Below are positions 1 to 8,641 of a DNA stretch of 15,471 bases, piece by piece. A program made the position numbers and the translations under genes. The notes below the pieces were generated by a model. That model was not told the origin of the DNA. It worked only from the letters and a program-made list of their open reading frames with translations, and made no database searches. Numbering within the stretch: position 1 is the stretch's first letter; every line of letters begins with the position of its first letter. This stretch comes from Actinophytocola sp050699915 (lineage in GTDB: Bacteria; Actinomycetota; Actinomycetes; Mycobacteriales; Pseudonocardiaceae). The stretch is taken from positions 1 through 15,471 of the forward strand of contig NZ_JBOHGA010000157.1 in NCBI RefSeq assembly GCF_050699915.1. The letters run 5' to 3'.

Positions 1-510
1 GGCCAGGTCCGCGTCGCCGCGCTCGCGGGCCTGCTCGGCGGTGATCGCGTAGTCCTCGTGGTCGATGCCGAACCCGGTGTTGGCGGCGAGGATCGCCAGC
101 GGGCGCGCGGCCCGGTTGCCGAACGAGTGCGGCATCATCGCGGGGATCCGCACCATCGTGCCGGGCGCGAGTCGCAGCGCCGTGACCCGCCCGCGGGCGG
201 CGTCGTAGAGCCCGCACGAGGCGTGCCCGAGCGAGAGGACGAAGTGCTCGCCGGCGTGCGCGTGCGGCGTGAACGCACTGTGCGGGGCGACCAGCCCCAG
301 CTTGTAGGTGGCGTTGCTCGGCCGCTCCGGCGAGGTCTTGGCGTCGCCGATGAAGTAGCGGGCGAACTGGCCGTCGTCGATGAACGGCAACAGGTCCGAC
401 CCCGGCCCCAGCGACTCGGCGCCGCGCTCGTCGCGGACCACGACCTCGCCGTCGGCGCCGAACGTGTACAGCTCCACCCCACCCGGCAACTCGACCGGAT
501 CACGCGCCAT
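1..510 (-). CDS. Cupin-domain protein, 3' end missing
   Basis: A minus-strand frame opens with ATG at 508-510 and runs 170 codons without a stop off the left edge, so the C-terminus is missing. It shows both cupin motifs. Motif 1 is around residues 79-100, with H83, H85 and E88 as likely metal ligands and a Gly at 95. Motif 2 is GTMVRIPAMMPHSFGN (residues 117-132), with H128 as the last ligand, close to the consensus G-x5-P-x-G-x2-H-x3-N. The start is supported by a strong Shine-Dalgarno GGTGGGAGGA at 521-530. A metal-binding beta-barrel is the safe call. Cupins cover dioxygenases, isomerases and storage proteins, and nothing here selects a substrate. The gene is divergent from the signalling operon to its right. 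Confidence 0.8.
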   Translation of the reverse strand, partial: MARDPVELPGGVELYTFGADGEVVVRDERGAESLGPGSDLLPFIDDGQFARYFIGDAKTSPERPSNATYKLGLVAPHSAFTPHAHAGEHFVLSLGHASCGLYDAARGRVTALRLAPGTMVRIPAMMPHSFGNRAARPLAILAANTGFGIDHEDYAITAEQARERGDADLA

Positions 511-545
511 GCCGCCGCGCTCCTCCCACCCCGAACCCGGGGGGA

Positions 546-551
546 ATCCTA
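546..551 (-). promoter_or_regulatory. Candidate -10 box of the cupin gene
   Basis: On the minus strand the sequence reads TAGGAT (TANNNT), placing the transcription start about 29 nt before the cupin ATG and leaving room for the Shine-Dalgarno at 521-530. The corresponding -35 region falls on the palindrome at 566-577 and is not a canonical TTGACA. The call rests on a match to the actinobacterial -10 only. Confidence 0.4.
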
Positions 552-565
552 ACCAGCGGGAAGGC

Positions 566-577
566 GGGAACGTTCCC
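566..577. promoter_or_regulatory. 12-bp perfect palindrome, possible operator
   Basis: GGGAACGTTCCC is a perfect 12-bp palindrome in the divergent intergenic region. It covers the -35 position expected for the cupin promoter (candidate -10 at 546-551). A dimeric regulator bound here would block that promoter. The GGAAC half also resembles an ECF sigma -35 element, which is the main alternative reading. Confidence 0.4.
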
Positions 578-642
578 CGATTCGGCGAACACTTGGCGTC
601 GGGTGCACGTTGCGTCGCGGCGGGGCGGACCTGGCAATCTGG

Positions 643-656
643 GCGTGATGTCACGC
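643..656. promoter_or_regulatory. Inverted repeat upstream of the receiver-phosphatase operon
   Basis: GCGTGA and TCACGC are exact 6-bp inverted arms separated by TG. They lie about 90 bp before the first start codon of the receiver-PP2C/kinase/receiver operon. A candidate -10 (TACGAT, 681-686) follows. Binding by a dimeric regulator is possible, but no family is recognised. Confidence 0.3.
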
Positions 657-745
657 GCGAAAACTCTTCGGACCTACGACTACGATGTGCCAACCGTATC
701 GACCGTCGGAGGTCGGCACCCAGGACCAGGACGGGCAGACCGCCG

Positions 746-1968
746 ATGGTAGCTCGCGATCTCGCGTTCACCGGGGCGCCGCACGGGGAGAGACCCGAGC
801 CCACCAGAGTGCTGTTGATCGAGGACGACGACGGCGACGCGCTCCTGGTGGAGGAGCTGCTGCTCGAGGTCGAGGCCAACGTCGACATGAGACGGGTGCG
901 CTCGCTCGCCGAGGCGAAGGCCGCGCTCGCCGGCACCGCGTGCGTGCTGCTCGATCTCGGCCTGCCCGACACCCATGAGCTGGACGGCCTGCGCTGGCTG
1001 CAGGAGAACGTCCCCGCGGTCGCGGTCGTCGTGCTGACCGGGATGGCCGACGAGTACCTCGGCGCCGAGGCGGTGCGCATCGGCGCGCAGGACTACCTCG
1101 TCAAGGGACAGGTCGACGGGCAGCTGCTGAACCGGGTCATCCGGTACGCCATCGAGCGGGTGCGCGCCGACGAGATCCAGCGTCAGCTGCGCGAGGCCCA
1201 GATCTACGCCGAGGAGAACGCCCGCCTCGAGCGCGGCCTGCTGCCCTCTCCCCTGGTCGCCGACCCCGCGCTGCGGGTCACCGCGCGCTACTCGCCCGGC
1301 GGCCAGCGAATGCTGCTGGGCGGCGACTTCTACGACGTCGTCGAGTCCGCGGACAACTGGGTGCACGCGGTGGTGGGCGACGTGTGCGGGCACGGGCCGG
1401 ACGAGGCCGCGCTGGGCGTCTCCATGCGGGTGGCGTGGCGGACGATGATGCTCGCCGCCCACGCCGGCAGCGAGGCGCTGACCACGATCGACCAGGTCTT
1501 CGCGCACGAGCGGTACCGGCCGAGCCTGTTCACCACGCTCTGCATGCTCTCGGTCGACCCGTCCCGCAAGGCCGCGCGGCTCTACCTCGCCGGCCATCCG
1601 CCGCCGCTGCTCATCACGCGCGCGGGTGTGCGGCCGCTGGACACGCCCCGGCGAACCCCGATCGGCGTGGGCGACGGCACGGTGTGGCCAAGCGGCGAGA
1701 TCGCGCTCGGTGAGGCATGGTCGGTGGTGATGTACACCGATGGGCTGATCGAGGGCCGGGTCGGCCGCGGCGACGAGCGGCTGGACGTGAAGGGCCTCGT
1801 CGTGCTGGTCGAGTCCGTGCTCGCCGCGGGCGCGTCGGGGGTCGGACCGGGCGAGCGCAACGACCGGCTGCTCGACGAGGTCATCGGCCGGGTCCGTGAG
1901 CTCAACGGCGGCGACCTCGACGACGACCTCGCCGTGGTCTCGCTGGGCTGGCAGCCGAAGGGCGCCGG

Positions 1969-1972
<4 letters not shown>
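746..1972 (+). CDS. Response regulator-PP2C (SpoIIE/RsbU-type) phosphatase
   Basis: A 408-residue cytoplasmic protein. An N-terminal receiver (about 20-140) has the acidic pocket IEDDD (25-29), phospho-acceptor D70 in VLLDLGLPD and K120. A short charged helix (about 140-165) leads to a SpoIIE-type PP2C domain (about 175-402) with GGDFYDVV (192-199), VGDVCGHG (210-217), AGHPPPLL (282-289), YTDGLIEG (330-337) and a terminal DDDLAVVSL, which carries the metal-binding aspartates. Phosphorylation of the receiver presumably switches dephosphorylation of an anti-anti-sigma factor, as in RsbU/RssB-like proteins. No such partner is encoded nearby. The frame stays open upstream to about 380, but that part has no domain and reads as GC-rich noise, so ATG 746 was chosen although its ribosome site (AGGACGGG) is weak. 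The gene overlaps the next kinase by ATGA. Confidence 0.88.
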
Positions 1973-3601
<1,629 letters not shown>

Positions 3602-3609
<8 letters not shown>

Positions 3610-4045
3610 CTCCACCCCTCTCGACGTGGTCGACGTGCTGCTCGTCGAGGACGACGACGGCGACGTGCTGATGACCAAGGAGGCGTTCGAGTACCACAAG
3701 ATCCGCAACCACCTCCACGTCGTGAACGACGGTGAGCAGGCGCTGCAGTTCCTGCGGCAGGAGGGCGAGTACGCCGACGCCCCGCGGCCGGGCCTGATCC
3801 TGCTCGACCTGAACCTGCCGCGCCGCGACGGCCGGGAGGTGCTGGCGGAGCTCAAGGACGACCCCGAGCTGGGCATGATCCCGGTCGTGGTGCTGACCAC
3901 CTCCGAAGCGGAGGAGGACATCGTGCGCAGCTACCGTCTGCACGCCAACGCCTACATCAGCAAGCCGGTCGACTTCGACCGCTTCATCGAGGTGGTCCGC
4001 CACATCGACGAATTCTTCGTCACGGTGGTCAAGCTCCCCCGCTAG
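3602..4045 (+). CDS. Rcp1-type single-domain response regulator
   Basis: A 147-residue stand-alone receiver with no output domain. The acidic pocket is VEDDDGD (15-21), the phospho-acceptor is D69 in LILLDLNLPRRDG, the switch Thr is in VVLTT (96-100) and K121 is in YISKPVD. The DLNLPRRDGREVL stretch and the extended loop around 52-62 are typical of Rcp1-like receivers paired with phytochrome-type kinases. It overlaps the kinase gene by 8 bp, so the two are almost certainly partners. With no output domain it may act as a phosphate sink or pass phosphate or binding on to the receiver-PP2C protein two genes upstream. That link is inference. Confidence 0.9.
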
Positions 4046-4061
4046 CACCGTGCCCGGATTT

Positions 4062-4086
4062 GTGTAGATCACGCGATCCCGGGTAT
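4062..4086 (+). promoter_or_regulatory. Sigma-B-type stress promoter before the PhoU-like gene
   Basis: GTGT at 4062-4065, 15 nt, then GGGTAT at 4081-4086 fits the streptomycete sigma-B class consensus GNNT-N14-16-GGGTAY. A start near 4093 would give a leader of about 34 nt containing GGAGGTG (4110-4116) ten bases before the PhoU-like ATG. The match is short and read by eye. Confidence 0.5.
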
Positions 4087-4126
4087 TCCTCATTGTTGTC
4101 CGAATCGACGGAGGTGCCCGGGGATC

Positions 4127-4798
4127 ATGCGCGAGACGTTCCACGCCCAGCTGGCCGAGCTTCGCGAGCAGCTGGCCGACATGTGCGCACAGGCGGCGTC
4201 GGCCATGCGGTCGGCCACCAGAGCGCTGGTCGAAGGCGACGCCGACCGGGCGAGACAGGTGCTCGACGAGGACGTCGAGCTCGACCGGACCCGCGACCGC
4301 TGCGAGCAGGCCGCCCAGCAGCTGCTCGCGCTCCAGGCACCCGTCGCCCGGGACCTGCGGTTCCTCCTCACCGTCGTCCACTGCGCGGTCAAGATCGAGC
4401 GGATGGGCGACCTCGCCGCGCACGCCGCGGAGACGGTGCTGCTGGCCCACCCGCGCCGGCCGGTGCCGGCCGACCTGGACGAGGAGTTCGCCGAGCTCGG
4501 CCTGGTCGCGGTCGGGATGGCCGACCGGCTCGCCGAGCTGATCCGGCGCGCGGACGAGGGCTGCTACGCCGAGCTGAACGAGACCGACCGGATCGTGGAC
4601 GCGCTGCACGCGCGCGTCATGGCGACGATCACCGGCCGCGACTGGCCGCACGGCGTGCAGTCGGCCATGTCGCTCGCGCTGCTCGCCCGCTTCTACGAGC
4701 GCTTCGCCGACCAGGCCGTGTCGGTGGCGAAGCGGCTGGAGTTCGCGGTCACGGGCGAGCTGCCCGACGCGACCTTCAGCGGGCCGTCATCACGATGA
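4127..4798 (+). CDS. phoU: PhoU-like phosphate signalling protein
   Basis: A 223-residue all-helical protein with the two tandem three-helix PhoU repeats. The metal-binding signatures are KIERMGDLAAH (89-99; E91, D95) and FYERFADQAVSV (189-200; E191, D195). The length is normal for the family. PhoU proteins bridge the Pst phosphate transporter and the PhoR-type kinase and restrain Pho signalling. No pst genes or PhoR/PhoP pair are in this window, so this copy is detached from its usual operon. The start has a good Shine-Dalgarno (GGAGGTG, 4110-4116), and the upstream region carries a sigma-B-like promoter, suggesting stress control. Its last 23 bp overlap the convergent propeller gene. Function in phosphate sensing is family knowledge and is not shown here. 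Confidence 0.9.
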   Translation: MRETFHAQLAELREQLADMCAQAASAMRSATRALVEGDADRARQVLDEDVELDRTRDRCEQAAQQLLALQAPVARDLRFLLTVVHCAVKIERMGDLAAHAAETVLLAHPRRPVPADLDEEFAELGLVAVGMADRLAELIRRADEGCYAELNETDRIVDALHARVMATITGRDWPHGVQSAMSLALLARFYERFADQAVSVAKRLEFAVTGELPDATFSGPSSR

Positions 4799-6227
4799 AG
4801 TCGCCGTGACCGCCGTAGCCCAGCACGGGTTCGGCGTACTGCGTGCCGTCGAAGGTCAGCAGCCACCAGCCGTCTCGGACCGGGACCACCATGGGGTGCG
4901 GGATGTTCGTGCCGTACGGGGCGTCCAGCGTGCCGAGCAACCGCGTTCGTAGGTCGTAGACCTTGTACTGGCGGGCGTCCCCGTCGCTCGCCAGCACGTA
5001 CCAGGTCGAGCCGAAGCGCTGCAGGATCGTGCCCTCGGTCTGGTCGACCGACGTGTCCGCGCCGACCAGCGCCAGGCCCTCGGTGTAGTCGCCGCCGCGC
5101 GGTCCCGCGGCGAGTGCGGGGTGGAAGACGAACGCCGGCTGCTGGGCCGGGCTCTCCACGAACGCGACATGCCACCGGCCGCCGATCTTCGTCAGCGCCG
5201 GGTCCCACGAGCTGACCGTGGTGGGCAGCGCCAGCTTCTCGGTGGCCAGCACGTGCACGCCGGACAACACGTTCGCGGTCGTCGCGACGTGGCGGATGTG
5301 CACGCCGTTGAAGTCGAAGTCGCCCCACGAGCTCATCGCCAGGATGAACCGGCCGCGGTCGTGGACGATCTGGCCGGCGTGGTCGCCGAGCACGACTCCG
5401 TCGCGGGCGAAGAACAGCGTGGCCACCTGTTCCAGCCGCGTCGGGTCGGCCAGGTCGAGCGTCCACACCGCCCAGTGCGCCTGCTGGAAGAAGCCGAGCC
5501 CGGCGTTGGTCAGCGTCAGGTACAGCTTGTTGTCCTTGATGTACGGCCGCCCGTCGGCGTGCTGGACGACGTGCGGGTCGCGCACCCCCGCCTGGCCGAA
5601 GTAGCCGGCGCGGACGCGGCCCAGCCGGGCGTCGCCGCGACCGCCGTAGCCGTAGTTCAGCTGGCCGAGCACGTCCGGGACCCGCAGGTCTATCCGCTCG
5701 CGGATCGGGTCGCGGGCGGTGAGCAGCGGCTGCCAGCCGGTCCCGGTGCCGGTCGGGTCGGCGAGCACGGTGACCGCGTTCTCGTTGACCACCACGGCGA
5801 AGCCGAACGGCGCCACGAGCGACGCGGGTGCCGACGCCACGACCTCGCCGTCGACCTCGATGGTCGCCGTGGTGCCGTCGTACCCGCCGAGCACGGTGCG
5901 GTTGCCGACCAGCCCGGCGAGCACGGTGCCGTCGAGCGAGCGGACCTCGACCAGCACCGAGCCGTACGGCGCCCGCGGCCGCACGCCGGTGTCGACCAGG
6001 GTCGAGCGCGCGGCCGCCGGCGCGACCGCGGAGTCGTACTGCACGAACCGCGGGGCGATCAGGTCGAAGGGCCGGTACTTCTGCTGGATGCGGAACGCCA
6101 GGTCGAGCGGGTTGTCGGCCTCGGGGGCGGCGGTGTCGGCCGAAGCCAGGCCGGGCGCGGCGAGCCCGGCGACGCCGGCCAGTCCCAGTCCGGCGAGCAG
6201 TGTGCGCCGGTCGATCTCGTGGACCAC
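4776..6227 (-). CDS. Tat-exported beta-propeller-like protein, function unknown
   Basis: A 483-residue exported protein. The N-terminus has a twin-arginine signal (IDRRTLLAGL, residues 5-14) and a hydrophobic Ala/Gly core ending in ALASA-type residues near 30. Residues about 50-210 look like a beta-sandwich (alternating strands such as VEVRSLDG and TIEVDGEVV). Residues about 212-483 contain repeated propeller-like units: DPHVVQ (217-222), KLYLTLTNAG (234-243), WDPALTKIGGRWHVAFVES (341-359), TEGTILQRFGSTWYVLAS (397-414) and DGWWLLTFD (452-460). The DP-x-DG-x-Y pattern recalls GH43/sialidase-type five-bladed folds, but no catalytic triad can be assigned with confidence. The start is GTG 6225-6227, chosen for its strong AGGAGGA (6232-6238). 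It convergently overlaps the PhoU-like gene by 23 bp. Confidence 0.75.
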   Translation of the reverse strand: MVHEIDRRTLLAGLGLAGVAGLAAPGLASADTAAPEADNPLDLAFRIQQKYRPFDLIAPRFVQYDSAVAPAAARSTLVDTGVRPRAPYGSVLVEVRSLDGTVLAGLVGNRTVLGGYDGTTATIEVDGEVVASAPASLVAPFGFAVVVNENAVTVLADPTGTGTGWQPLLTARDPIRERIDLRVPDVLGQLNYGYGGRGDARLGRVRAGYFGQAGVRDPHVVQHADGRPYIKDNKLYLTLTNAGLGFFQQAHWAVWTLDLADPTRLEQVATLFFARDGVVLGDHAGQIVHDRGRFILAMSSWGDFDFNGVHIRHVATTANVLSGVHVLATEKLALPTTVSSWDPALTKIGGRWHVAFVESPAQQPAFVFHPALAAGPRGGDYTEGLALVGADTSVDQTEGTILQRFGSTWYVLASDGDARQYKVYDLRTRLLGTLDAPYGTNIPHPMVVPVRDGWWLLTFDGTQYAEPVLGYGGHGDFIVMTAR

Positions 6228-6317
6228 GTCGTCCTCCTAGAGCAGGGTGAGTCTTCGACCTTAGAGTCAGCCCACTGGGTTGACCGCGCACCGGCGGACA
6301 ACGAACCAGACGGCGGA

Positions 6318-6347
6318 ATGACCTGGACAGGGCCGCTCAGGTAACGT
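6318..6347 (+). promoter_or_regulatory. Promoter of a probably leaderless methyltransferase mRNA
   Basis: ATGACC (6318-6323, TGAC core of -35) and TAACGT (6342-6347, -10) are separated by 18 bp. The GTG start at 6355 is 7 nt after the -10, so transcription would begin at or next to the start codon. No Shine-Dalgarno is visible before the GTG, as expected for a leaderless transcript. Confidence 0.55.
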
Positions 6348-6354
6348 TCGGCGA

Positions 6355-7179
6355 GTGACCAGCGACGCACCGCACGCGCCGGCCGTGATAGACACGACCC
6401 GGCCGAGCGTCGCGCGCGTCTACGACTGCTTCCTGGGCGGCAAGGACAACTACGAGGTCGACCGTCAGGTCTTCGAACAGGTCGACGCCGTTGCCCCGCA
6501 GATGAAGCTGCTCGCCCGCGCCGGTCGCAACTGGCTGGTCCGGGTCACCCGGTTCCTCGCCGGATCCGCCGGCCTCGACCAGTTCCTCGACCTCGGCGCC
6601 GGGCTGCCCGCGGCGGAGAACACGCACCAGGCCGCGCAGCGGATGAACCCCGACGCGCGTGTGGTCTACGTCGACAACGACCCGGTGGTGGCCGCGCACG
6701 GCCGCGCCCTGCTGGAGGAGAACGACAACACCCGGCTGGTGAACGCCGACCTGACCCGGCCGGACGAGATCTTCACCGACCCGGAGATCATCCGTCACCT
6801 CGACCTCAGCCGGCCGCTGGCCCTGATCCACAGCAGCACGGTCCACCACATCTCCGACGGCGAGAACCCGGCGGAGATGATGCGCCGCTACGTCGAACTG
6901 CTGCCGTCGGGCTCCTACCTCGTGCTGAGCCACTTCGCCGACCCGCAGGACGGCGGCGAGGGCTCCGCGCTCGCCCGCTGCGTCGAGGACATCTTCGCCA
7001 ACGGCGCGATGGGCTCGGGGTACTTCCGCACCCGCGAGCAGATCGAGGGCTACTTCGGCGGGCTCCAGCTGGTCGAGCCCGGCCTGGTGCCGCTCAACCA
7101 GTGGTGGCCGGACGGCCCGCTGCTCTCCCACACGACCGCCGACCAGGTGGCCCTCGGCGGCGTCGCGCGCAAGCCGTGA
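6355..7179 (+). CDS. SAM-dependent methyltransferase, DUF574/Methyltransf_19 family
   Basis: A 274-residue cytoplasmic protein with the hallmark N-terminal RVYDCFLGGKDNYEVDR (21-37), followed by a Rossmann SAM site DLGAGLP (79-85), the acidic strand-2 end YVDNDP (105-110) and NADLTRP (130-136). These features define the actinomycete family known as DUF574 (S-adenosyl methyltransferase), which is highly duplicated in streptomycetes and relatives. The methyl acceptor is unknown. The gene is alone: its left neighbour is divergent and a 357-bp gap with a hairpin follows. Start GTG 6355 lies 7 nt after a TANNNT box, and the conserved motif begins only 20 residues in, which supports this start. Confidence 0.9.
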   Translation: MTSDAPHAPAVIDTTRPSVARVYDCFLGGKDNYEVDRQVFEQVDAVAPQMKLLARAGRNWLVRVTRFLAGSAGLDQFLDLGAGLPAAENTHQAAQRMNPDARVVYVDNDPVVAAHGRALLEENDNTRLVNADLTRPDEIFTDPEIIRHLDLSRPLALIHSSTVHHISDGENPAEMMRRYVELLPSGSYLVLSHFADPQDGGEGSALARCVEDIFANGAMGSGYFRTREQIEGYFGGLQLVEPGLVPLNQWWPDGPLLSHTTADQVALGGVARKP

Positions 7180-7270
7180 CGACCGGGCAGCCTCAACCCG
7201 CCCCACACCTCAGGTTCCCCGGCCACCGTCGCGGGACCCGGTCCGTCCGAAGTGGACACTCGATCGAGGT

Positions 7271-7317
7271 GGGACCGCCGGCCGGCGGCTGGGGGTGTCC
7301 GACCGGCCGGCGGTTCT
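7271..7317 (+). terminator. Strong GC hairpin, probable terminator
   Basis: Exact 12-bp inverted arms ACCGCCGGCCGG (7274-7285) and CCGGCCGGCGGT (7303-7314) flank a 17-nt loop. Three further pairs including G-U extend the base. TTCTT follows but there is no real T-run, as is common for actinomycete terminators. It lies about 95 nt after the methyltransferase stop. A regulatory leader structure is the alternative. Confidence 0.5.
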
Positions 7318-7493
7318 TGGTCGCCGGCGCAAGCAAGCGGGTGCGCGTCGACGGTGGTTGGGGGGACTCACACCGCCGGAATCACCAGCTACTTCCTGGC
7401 TCCAGGCAGCGACCAACACGTACAACGGTGCGGGGTGCCCGGACGTTCCCGCCACTCCGTGTGGTCCGTCACGTCGAAACGGCCCGCGAGCGG

Positions 7494-7499
7494 TAACAT
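7494..7499 (+). promoter_or_regulatory. Candidate -10 of the LuxR-type regulator
   Basis: TAACAT (TANNNT) sits 37 nt before ATG 7537, giving a leader of about 30 nt that includes GAGGG (7524-7528). No good -35 was seen at the expected distance. Confidence 0.4.
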
Positions 7500-7536
7500 C
7501 ACCGTTCAGCCACTTCCGTCGTCGAGGGACCACCGC

Positions 7537-8178
7537 ATGCAATCGTCTCCGACGACGCCACCACACCGAGTCGTCCTGGTCGAGGACCACGACATGGTCG
7601 CCGAGGCGATCGGGTTGGCACTGGAGCAGGCCGCCGACATCACCGTCGTGGCCCGGGCGAAGTCCATCGCCGAGGCGCTCGCCGAGACCCAGCGGCACAA
7701 GCCGGACGTCGTCGTCCTCGACCGCCGGCTGCCCGACGGCGACGCGATCGGCGCGATCGGCGAGCTGTCCACCACCGGCGCCCGCGTGCTCGTCCTCACC
7801 GGCGAGGCCAGCGCGGCGGTCGCCACCCGGGTCGCGGAGGCCGGCGGCGCCGGGCTGGTGCTCAAGTCCTCCCGGCTGGACGAGCTCGAGGCCGCGGTAC
7901 TCCAGGTGGCGGCGGGCGAGGTGGCCTTCGGGCCGGGGCTGCTCGCCGGCGTGCTGGACCGGCTCACCGGCCGCCGCGGCGGCACCCCGCTCACCGCGCG
8001 CGAGCAGGAGACGCTCGTGCTGCTGGCCGGCGGGGCCAGCACCGAGGAGGTCAGCGAGCGGCTCGGGGTCACCCGCAACACGGTTCGCAACCACGTGCAG
8101 CGGATCCTCGACAAGCTCGGCGCGCGCTCCAAGCTCGAGGCCGTGGCCATCGCCCGGCGCGAGGGCCTGCTCGACTGA
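7537..8178 (+). CDS. NarL/LuxR-family response regulator
   Basis: A 213-residue DNA-binding regulator. The receiver (about 10-125) has the pocket VEDHD (15-19), phospho-acceptor D62 in VVVLDRRLPDGD, switch T88 and K110. The C-terminal LuxR helix-turn-helix (about 150-210) shows LTAREQETLVLLAGG (152-166), a recognition helix in RLGVTRNTVRNHVQRILDKL (175-194), and then the usual ARSKLEAVAIARREGLL. Start ATG 7537 has GAGGG (7524-7528) at good spacing. Upstream in-frame sequence has no domain and was excluded. It heads a group with an anti-sigma-type kinase and a NarL/DegS-type histidine kinase two genes on, so that kinase is a plausible partner. Target genes cannot be read from the sequence. Confidence 0.9.
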   Translation: MQSSPTTPPHRVVLVEDHDMVAEAIGLALEQAADITVVARAKSIAEALAETQRHKPDVVVLDRRLPDGDAIGAIGELSTTGARVLVLTGEASAAVATRVAEAGGAGLVLKSSRLDELEAAVLQVAAGEVAFGPGLLAGVLDRLTGRRGGTPLTAREQETLVLLAGGASTEEVSERLGVTRNTVRNHVQRILDKLGARSKLEAVAIARREGLLD

Positions 8179-8248
8179 TGCGTATGCACTAGACACGGTA
8201 AGTCCGCTGCGTCTCGCCATCGGGCCTGACGGAGCGGACAGTGCAGAC

Positions 8249-8641
8249 GTGGATGCACAGGCCGTGACACGCACGGAGGTACGGCTGCCGGAGAACCACC
8301 GCAGCGCCGCCATGGCGCGCGAGTTCACCCGCGAGACGCTCACCCGGTGGGGTCATCACAGTTGGCAGGATGCGGCGCAGGTCGTGTCGGAGCTGGTGAG
8401 CAACGTCCTCCTGCACGCGCACGGGCAACCGGTGCTGCGCCTGACGGACGTGGGCGACGGCGTCCGCGTCGAGGTCGCCGACGACAGCCCCCAGCCGCCG
8501 ACCGTCCGACGGTCCGGTCCGGGGGGCCTGGGCATGCAGCTCGTCGAGCGGATGTCGACCGCGTGGGGCGTGTCGAAACGGGGCCGCGGCAAGGTCGTGT
8601 GGTGCGACCTCCCCGCAGCGCCGAACCCGCTGACGGCGTGA
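8249..8641 (+). CDS. RsbW-like ATP-binding anti-sigma/serine kinase
   Basis: About 130 residues with a single HATPase_c_2 fold: N-box VSELVSNVLLHAHG (46-59; E48, N52), G1-type VADDSPQPPTVRR (76-88), G2 GGLGMQLVERM (92-102) and a final strand GKVVWCDL. This form is abundant in streptomycetes, where members act as anti-sigma factors or kinases of anti-anti-sigma proteins, or have roles that remain unassigned. GTG 8249 was chosen as the first reasonable start. GGAG at 8231-8234 is rather far, and GTG 8264 is an alternative. It follows the LuxR regulator by 70 bp, and its stop overlaps the GTG of the PAS kinase (GTGA), so it is cotranslated with a sensor kinase. No sigma factor or anti-anti-sigma gene lies in the window. 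Confidence 0.85.
   Translation: MDAQAVTRTEVRLPENHRSAAMAREFTRETLTRWGHHSWQDAAQVVSELVSNVLLHAHGQPVLRLTDVGDGVRVEVADDSPQPPTVRRSGPGGLGMQLVERMSTAWGVSKRGRGKVVWCDLPAAPNPLTA

Larger units (their letters stand above)
7180..7536. other. Gene-free stretch between methyltransferase and LuxR regulator
   Basis: A 357-bp interval with no convincing gene. It holds a strong hairpin (7271-7317), two small ones (CGGTG/CACCG at 7352-7356 and 7371-7375; CCTGG-CT-CCAGG at 7395-7406) and a TAACAT box near its end. An open frame runs through part of it in phase with the regulator, but it lacks domain-like sequence and a ribosome site. No riboswitch family could be matched by eye. Confidence 0.6.

Noticed and set aside
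380..745. N-terminal extension of the receiver-PP2C protein
   Set aside because: The frame is open, but it overlaps the cupin gene and promoter-like elements and has no domain-like sequence.
4059..4075. CRP-like site in the PhoU upstream region
   Set aside because: GTG and TCAC half-sites are present, but the spacing is three bases too short for the GTGA-N6-TCAC consensus.
7351..7410. c-di-AMP (ydaO-type) riboswitch
   Set aside because: A GGGGGACTCA segment loosely recalls the motif, but the remaining conserved stems and loops could not be found.
7252..7536. N-terminal extension of the LuxR-type regulator
   Set aside because: It lies across the strong hairpin, lacks a ribosome site, and precedes a complete receiver that already starts at the normal distance from ATG 7537.
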